Source: Hydractinia symbiolongicarpus
Taxonomy: Eukaryota; Cnidaria; Hydrozoa; Anthoathecata; Hydractiniidae
NCBI RefSeq assembly: GCF_029227915.1
Contig: NC_079880.1
Location: 5,706,001-5,770,000, forward strand
Length of the DNA: 64,000 nt
Reading direction: 5' to 3'
Shown here: positions 58,249 to 64,000 of the stretch, piece after piece
How positions within the stretch are numbered: position 1 is the stretch's first letter
How the letters are laid out: each line of letters opens with the position of its first letter
Program-made: the position numbers and the translations under genes
The notes under the pieces: model-generated
The model's database searches: none
The model's input: only the letters and a program-made list of their open reading frames with translations
What the model was told of the DNA's origin: nothing

Positions 58249-61200
58249 ATTAAACTGCTTTTATTCAGCGTCTCATCAAAAATGAAAACATTTTTAAAAA
58301 CTACAAGTCTTATGCGTTTTATTGGTGAAAAAATAATTTAAAAAATCGTTCTGGAAATGAGTTTACTCCCTGGGTACTTTCTTTGTATACTTTTGACTAT
58401 ACGGGCCGAGTCCGGGATTTAGGGAAATCGCAGGTTTTCGTTTGCCGGCGATTAAACTGCTATTTTTCAGCGTCTCATCAAAAATGAAAACATTTTTGAA
58501 AACTACAAGTCTCATGCGTTTTAGTGGTGAAAAAATAATTTAAAAAATCGTTCGGGAAATGAGTTTACTACCTGGGTACTTTCTTTGTATACTTTTGACT
58601 ATACTGGCCAAGCCGGGATTTACGGGAAATCGCGGGTTTTCGTTTGCCGGCGATTAAACTTCTTTTATTCCGCGTCTCATCAAAAATGAAAACATTTTTA
58701 AAAACTACAAGTCTTATGCGTTTTAGTGATGAAAAAACAATTTAAAAAATCGTTCTGGAAGGGAGTTTACTCACAGGGTACTTTCTTTGTATACATTCGA
58801 CTATACGTGCCAAGCCCGGGATTTACGGGAAATCTCGGGTTTTCGTTTGCCGGCGATTAAACTGCTTCTATTCAGCGTCTCATCAAAAATGAAAACATTC
58901 TTTAAAACTACAAGTTTCATGCGTTTTAGTGGTGAAATAATAATTTAAAAAATCGTTTGGGAAATGAGTTTACTCCCTGGGTACTTTCTTCGTATACTTT
59001 TGACTATACGGGCCGAGTCCAGGATTTACGGGAAATCGCAGGTTTTCGTTTGCCGGCGATTAAACTTCTTTTATCCAGCGTCTCATCAAAAATAAAAACA
59101 TTTTTGAAAACCACAAGTCTCATGCGTTTTAGTGGCGAAAAAATAATTTAAAAAAACGTTCGGGAAATGAGTTTACTCCCTTGGTACTTTCTTTGTATAC
59201 TTTTGACTATACGGGCCGAGTGCGGGATTTACGGGAAGTCGCGGATTTTCGTTTGCCGGCGATTAAACTTCTTTTATTCAGCGTCCCATCAAATATGAAA
59301 ATATTTTTGAAAACTACAAGTCTCATGCGTTTAGTGGTAAAAAAATAATATAAAAAATCGTTCGGGAAATGAGTTTACTCCCTGGGTACTTTGTTTGTAT
59401 ACTTTTGACTATACGGGCCAAGCCCGGGATTTGCGGGAAATCGCGGGTTTTCGTTTGCCGGCGATTAAACTTCTTTTATTCAGCGTCTCATCAAAAATGA
59501 AAACATTTTTAAAAACTACAAGTCTCATGCGTTTTAGTGGTGAAAAAAGAATTTAAAAAAACGTTCGGGAAATGAGTTTACTCCCTTGGTACTTTCTTTG
59601 TATACTTTTGACTATACGGGCCGAGTGCAGGATTTACGGGAAGTCGCGGATTTTCGTTTGCCGGCGATTAAACTTCTTTTATTCAGCGTCCCATCAAATA
59701 TGAAAATATTTTTGAAAACTACAAGTCTCATGCGTTTAGTGGTAAAAAAATAATATAAAAAATCGTTCGGGAAATGAGTTTACTCCCTGGGTACTTTGTT
59801 TGTATACTTTTGACTGTACGGGCCAAGCCCGGGATTTACGGGAAATCGCGGGTTTTCGTTTGCCGGCAATTAAACTGCTTTTATTCAGCGTCTCATCAAA
59901 AATGAAAACATTTTTAAAAACTACAAGTCTTATGCGTTTTATTGGTGAAAAAATAATTTAAAAAATCGTTCTGGAAATGAGTTTACTCCCTGGGTACTTT
60001 CTTTGTATACTTTTGACTATACGGGCCGAGTCCGGGATTTAGGGAAATCGCAGGTTTTCGTTTGCCGGCGATTAAACTGCTATTTTTCAGCGTCTCATCA
60101 AAAATGAAAACATTTTTGAAAACTACAAGTCTCATGCGTTTTAGTGGTGAAAACATAATTTAAAAAATCGTTCGGGAAATGAGTTTACTACCTGGGTACT
60201 TTCTTTGTATACTTTTGACTATACTGGCCAAGCCGGGATTTACGGGAAATCGCGGGTTTTCGTTTGCCGGCGATTAAACTTCTTTTATTCCGCGTCTCAT
60301 CAAAAATGAAAACATTTTTAAAAACTACAAGTCTTATGCGTTTTAGTGATGAAAAAACAATTTAAAAAATCGTTCTGGAAGGGAGTTTACTCACAGGGTA
60401 CTTTCTTTGTATACATTCGACTATACGTGCCAAGCCCGGGATTTACGGGAAATCTCGGGTTTTCGTTTGCCGGCGATTAAACTGCTTCTATTCAGCGTCT
60501 CATCAAAAATGAAAACATTCTTTAAAACTACAAGTTTCATGCGTTTTAGTGGTGAAATAATAATTTAAAAAATCGTTTGGGAAATGAGTTTACTCCCTGG
60601 GTACTTTCTTCGTATACTTTTGACTATACGGGCCGAGTCCAGGATTTACGGGAAATCGCAGGTTTTCGTTTGCCGGCGATTAAACTTCTTTTATCCAGCG
60701 TCTCATCAAAAATAAAAACATTTTTGAAAACCACAAGTCTCATGCGTTTTAGTGGCGAAAAAATAATTTAAAAAAACGTTCGGGAAATGAGTTTACTCCC
60801 TTGGTACTTTCTTTGTATACTTTTGACTATACGGGCCGAGTGCGGGATTTACGGGAAGTCGCGGATTTTCGTTTGCCGGCGATTAAACTTCTTTTATTCA
60901 GCGTCCCATCAAATATGAAAATATTTTTGAAAACTACAAGTCTCATGCGTTTAGTGGTAAAAAAATAATATAAAAAATCGTTCGGGAAATGAGTTTACTC
61001 CCTGGGTACTTTGTTTGTATACTTTTGACTATACGGGCCAAGCCCGGGATTTGCGGGAAATCGCGGGTTTTCGTTTGCCGGCGATTAAACTTCTTTTATT
61101 CAGCGTCTCATCAAAAATGAAAACATTTTTAAAAACTACAAGTCTCATGCGTTTTAGTGGTGAAAAAAGAATTTAAAAAAACGTTCGGGAAATGAGTTTA

Positions 61201-61488
61201 CTCCCTTGGTACTTTCTTTGTATACTTTTGACTATACGGGCCGAGTGCAGGATTTACGGGAAGTCGCGGATTTTCGTTTGCCGGCGATTAAACTTCTTTT
61301 ATTCAGCGTCCCATCAAATATGAAAATATTTTTGAAAACTACAAGTCTCATGCGTTTAGTGGTAAAAAAATAATATAAAAAATCGTTCGGGAAATGAGTT
61401 TACTCCCTGGGTACTTTGTTTGTATACTTTTGACTATACGGGCCAAGCCCGGGATTTACGGGAAATCGCGGGTTTTCGTTTGCCGGCA
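58249..61488 (+). repeat. Block H 8-mer HOR, two 1620-bp copies
   Basis: Copy 1 is about 58249-59868 and copy 2 about 59869-61488. Shared marks are TTTTATTGGTG, AAACTGCTATTTTTCAG, TATACTGGCC with TTATTCCGCG, GAAGGGAGTTTAC, TTTATCCAGCG, GTTTGCGGG-class bases and GAAAAAAGAATTT. Only two differences were noticed: C at 60154 and G at 59815. An older nine-monomer relative runs from 56728 to 58549; the 8-mer lacks one of its monomers. Confidence 0.9.
59765..59968 (+). repeat. Hybrid monomer that converts a 9-mer into an 8-mer
   Basis: The front (TACTTTGTTTGTATAC, CAAGCCCGGG, CGCGGG) matches the unit at about 57943. The back (AAACTGCTTTTATTCAG, followed by CTTATGCGTTTTATTGG) matches the next unit at about 58147. 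The switch maps to about 59869-59876. Fusing those two units removes one monomer, which accounts for 1822 bp (56728 to 58550) becoming 1620 bp (58550 to 60170). Confidence 0.8.
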
Positions 61489-62193
61489 ATTAAACTTCTT
61501 TTATTCAGCGTCTCATCAAAAATGAAAACATTTTTAAAAACTACAAGTCTTATGCGTTTTAGTGGTGAAAAAATAATTTAAAAATTCGTTCTGGAAATGA
61601 GTTTACTCCCTGGGTACTTTCTTTGTATACTTTTGACTATACGGGCCGAGTTCGGGATTTAGGGAAATCGCAGGTTTTCGTTTGCCGGCGATTAAACTGC
61701 TTTTATTCAGCGTCTCATCAAAAAGAAAAGCATTTTTGAAAACCACAAGTCTCATGCGTTTTAGTGGTGAAAAAGTAATTTAAAAAATCGTTCTGGAAAT
61801 GAGTTTACTCCCTGGGTACTTTCTTTGTATACTTTTGACTATACGGGCCGAGTCCGGGATTTAGGGAAATCGCAGGTTTTCGTTTGCCGGCGATTAAACT
61901 GCTTTTATTCAGCGTCTCATCAAAAATGAAAACATTTTTGAAAACCACAAGTCTCATGCGTTTTAGTGGTGAAAAAGTAATTTAAAAAATCGTTCGGGAA
62001 ATGAGTTTACTCCCTGGGTACTTTCTTTCTATACTTTTGACTATACGGCCAAGCCCGGGATTTACGGGAAATCGCGGGTTTTCGTTTGCCGGCGATTAAA
62101 CTTCTTTTATTCAGCGTCTCATCAAAAATGAAAACATTTTTAAAAACTACAAGTCTTATGCGTTTTAGTGGTGAAAAAATAATTTAAAAAATC

Positions 62194-63407
62194 GTTCTGG
62201 AAATGAGTTTACTCCCTGGGTACTTTCTTTGTATACTTTTGACTATACGGGCCGAGTCCGGGATTTAGGGAAATCGCAGGTTTTCGTTTGCCGGCGATTA
62301 AACTGCTTTTATTCAGCGTCTCATCAAAAATGAAAACATTTTTGAAAACTACAAGTCTCATGCGTTTTAGTGGTGAAAAAGTAATTTAAAAAACTGTTCG
62401 GGAAATGAGTTTACTCCCTGTGTACTTTCTTTGTATACTTTTGACTATACGGCCAAGCCCGGGATTTACGGGAAATCGCGGGTTTTCGTTTGCCGGCGAT
62501 TAAACTTCTTTTATTCAGCGTCTCATCAAAAATGAAAACATTTTTAAAAACTACCAGTCTTATGCGTTTTAGTGGTGAAAAAATAATTTAAAAAATCGTT
62601 CTGGAAATGAGTTTACTCCCTGGGTACTTTCTTTGTATACTTTTGACTATACGGGCCGAGTCCGGGATTTACGGGAAATCGCAGGTTTTCGTTTGCCCGC
62701 GATTAAACTGCTTTTATTCAGCGTCTCATCAAAAATGAAAACATTCTTGAAAACTACAAGTCTCGTGCGTTTTAGTGGTGAAATAATAATTTAAAAAATC
62801 GTTTGGGAAATGAGTTTACTCCCTGGGTACTTTCTTTGTATACTTTTGACTATACGGGCCGAGTCCGGGATTTAGGGAAATCGCAGGTTTTCGTTTGCCG
62901 GCGATTAAACTGCTTTTATTCAGCGTCTCATCAAAAATGAAAACATTTTTGAAAACTACAGGTCTCATGCGTTTTAGTGGTGAAAAAGTAATTTAAAAAA
63001 CTGTTCGGGAAATGAGTTTACTCCCTGTGTACTTTCTTTGTATACTTTTGACTATACGGCCAAGCCCGGGATTTACGGGAAATCGCGGGTTTTCGTTTGC
63101 CGGCGATTAAACTTCTTTTATTCAGCGTCTCATCAAAAATGAAAACATTTTTAAAAACTACCAGTCTTATGCGTTTTAGTGGTGAAAAAATAATTTAAAA
63201 AATCGTTCTGGAAATGAGTTTACTCCCTGGGTACTTTCTTTGTATACTTTTGACTATACGGGCCGAGTCCGGGATTTACGGGAAATCGCAGGTTTTCGTT
63301 TGCCCGCGATTAAACTGCTTTTATTCAGCGTCTCATCAAAAATGAAAACATTCTTGAAAACTACAAGTCTCGTGCGTTTTAGTGGTGAAATAATAATTTA
63401 AAAAATC
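62194..63407 (+). repeat. Block H 3-mer HOR, two 607-bp copies
   Basis: Copies are 62194-62800 and 62801-63407. Each contains a GATTTAGGG/CTGC unit, a unit with CCCTGTGTAC and TATACGGCC that ends ACTACCAGTC, and a unit with GCCCGCGATT, ATTCTTGAAAAC and CTCGTGCG. The first units differ at their starts (GTTCTGG versus GTTTGGG), so the true boundary lies inside that monomer. Confidence 0.87.
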
Positions 63408-64000
63408 GTTTGGGAAATGAGTTTACTCCCTGGGTACTTTCTTTGTATACTTTTGACTATACTGGCCGAGTCCAGGATTTACGGGAAATCGCAGGTTTTC
63501 GTTTGCCGGCGATTAAACTTCTTTTATTCAGCGTCTCATCAAAAATGAAAACATTTTTAAAAACTACAAGTCTCATGCGTTTTAGTGGTAAAAAGTAATT
63601 TAAAAAATCGTTCGGGAAATGAGTTTACTCCCTGGGTACTTTCTTTGTATACTTTTGACTATACGGGCCAAGCCCGGGATTTACGGGAAATCGCAGGTTT
63701 TCGTTTGCCGGCGATTAAACTTCTTTTATTCAGCGTCTCATCAAAAATGAAAACATTTTTGAAAACTACAAGTCTCATGCGTTTTAGTGGTGAAAAAATA
63801 ATTTAAAAAATCGTTCGGGAAATGAGTTTACTCCCTGGGTACTTTATTTGTATACTTTTGACTATACGGGCCGAGTCCGGGATTTACGGGAAATCGCAGA
63901 TTTTCGTTTGCCGGCGATTAAACTGCTTTTATTCAGCGTCTCATCAAAAATGAAAACATTCTTGAAAACTACAAGTATGCGTTTTAGTGATAAAATAATT

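Larger units (their letters stand above)
1..64000 (+). repeat. Satellite DNA array, ~203-bp monomer, entire window
   Basis: Every part of the window can be laid out as head-to-tail copies of one unit that starts GTTCGGGAAATGAG and ends with an A-rich tail and ATC. Start-to-start distances are mostly 202 or 203 bp, for example starts at 1, 204, 407, 609, 812, 1014, 1216 and 1419. No monomer is inverted and no foreign sequence interrupts the array. A hand-read consensus has 77 G/C in 203 positions (38%) and 12 CpG. Both window edges lie inside the array, so its full length is unknown. Tandem arrays of this size with higher-order structure are typical of eukaryotic centromeric or heterochromatic satellites. 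The family is not one I recognise, and the centromeric role is inference. Confidence 0.98.
46801..64000 (+). repeat. Block H, p/q alternation with several local HORs
   Basis: Two main types alternate for long stretches. Type p has GAGTCC, often the shortened GGGATTTAGGGAAATC, then CGCAGG and AAACTGCTTTTATTCAG. Type q has CAAGCCCGGG (often TATACGGCCAAG, one base short), CGCGGG and AAACTTC, usually followed by CAAGTCTTATGCG. A sequence of about 1 kb with TATACAGCC, GGCCATTAAAC and TTTAGTCAGCG recurs near 50.1, 52.5 and 55.1 kb. The last monomer (from 63813) is cut by the window end and carries a 3-bp loss (ACAAGTATGCG). Confidence 0.8.

Noticed and set aside
1-64000. CRISPR array
   Set aside because: The period is 203 bp with the whole unit conserved. 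There are no short direct repeats separated by unrelated spacers and no cas genes.
1-64000. Ribosomal DNA spacer or 5S rDNA tandem array, suggested by the unit length
   Set aside because: No part of the monomer resembles 5S rRNA, its internal control region, or a tRNA. Monomers have no transcribed-unit structure.
1-64000. Tandem transposon remnants (MITE or Helitron-derived satellite)
   Set aside because: No terminal inverted repeats, target-site duplications or Helitron-type ends could be placed at a consistent point of the unit. The internal dyads are too short and too central to be element ends. An ancient origin of this kind cannot be excluded.

Overview
The whole window is one uninterrupted satellite DNA array. 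A roughly 203-bp monomer (mostly 202-203 bp, about 38% GC in a consensus read by hand) is repeated head-to-tail about 315 times from base 1 to base 64000, always in the same orientation. I found no gene, RNA gene, transposon, CRISPR array or single-copy spacer. Such an array points to a eukaryotic chromosome, most likely a centromeric, pericentromeric or other heterochromatic block. I do not recognise the satellite family and cannot name the clade. With monomer position 1 at the G of GTTCGGGAAATGAG, the unit holds a GTATA/TATAC dyad (38-55), a short GC hairpin (55-67), a GTTTGCCGGC core (94-103), an A/T-rich 9-bp dyad (132-153) and an A-rich tail.

Monomers fall into recognisable subfamilies arranged in higher-order repeats (HORs). 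Region by region: A (1-3302) is a 7-mer HOR of 1418 bp. B (3445-5267) is a transition block. C (5268-18619) holds 3-, 4- and 9-mer HORs. D (18620-24305) holds a 4-mer of 812 bp. E (24306-26130) is a 4-mer of 811 bp. F (26131-28357) is a 3-mer of 607-608 bp. Then come B' (28358-28965), C' (28966-34243), D' (34244-34648) and E' (34649-37690, a 6-mer of 1217 bp). G (37691-46800) holds 5-, 6- and 11-mers and a 609-bp 3-mer. H (46800-64000) holds a p/q alternation plus HORs of 602, 806, 1620 and 607 bp.

The order B-C-D-E occurs twice (about 3.65-26.2 kb and 27.5-37.7 kb) with different internal copy numbers, and the B entry signature recurs in G. Block A shares a rare monomer type with H, so H-like and A-like sequence may be continuous in a still longer pattern. 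Many HOR boundaries lie inside hybrid monomers whose front and back come from different subfamilies. This fits repeated unequal exchange or conversion between out-of-register monomers. Six of ten mapped junctions fall in or next to the GTATAC...GGGCC part of the monomer.

There are no genes to work together. All short open frames (longest 122 codons) are products of the repeat. The possible biology is structural: array homogenisation, DNA secondary structure and, speculatively, centromere or heterochromatin function.
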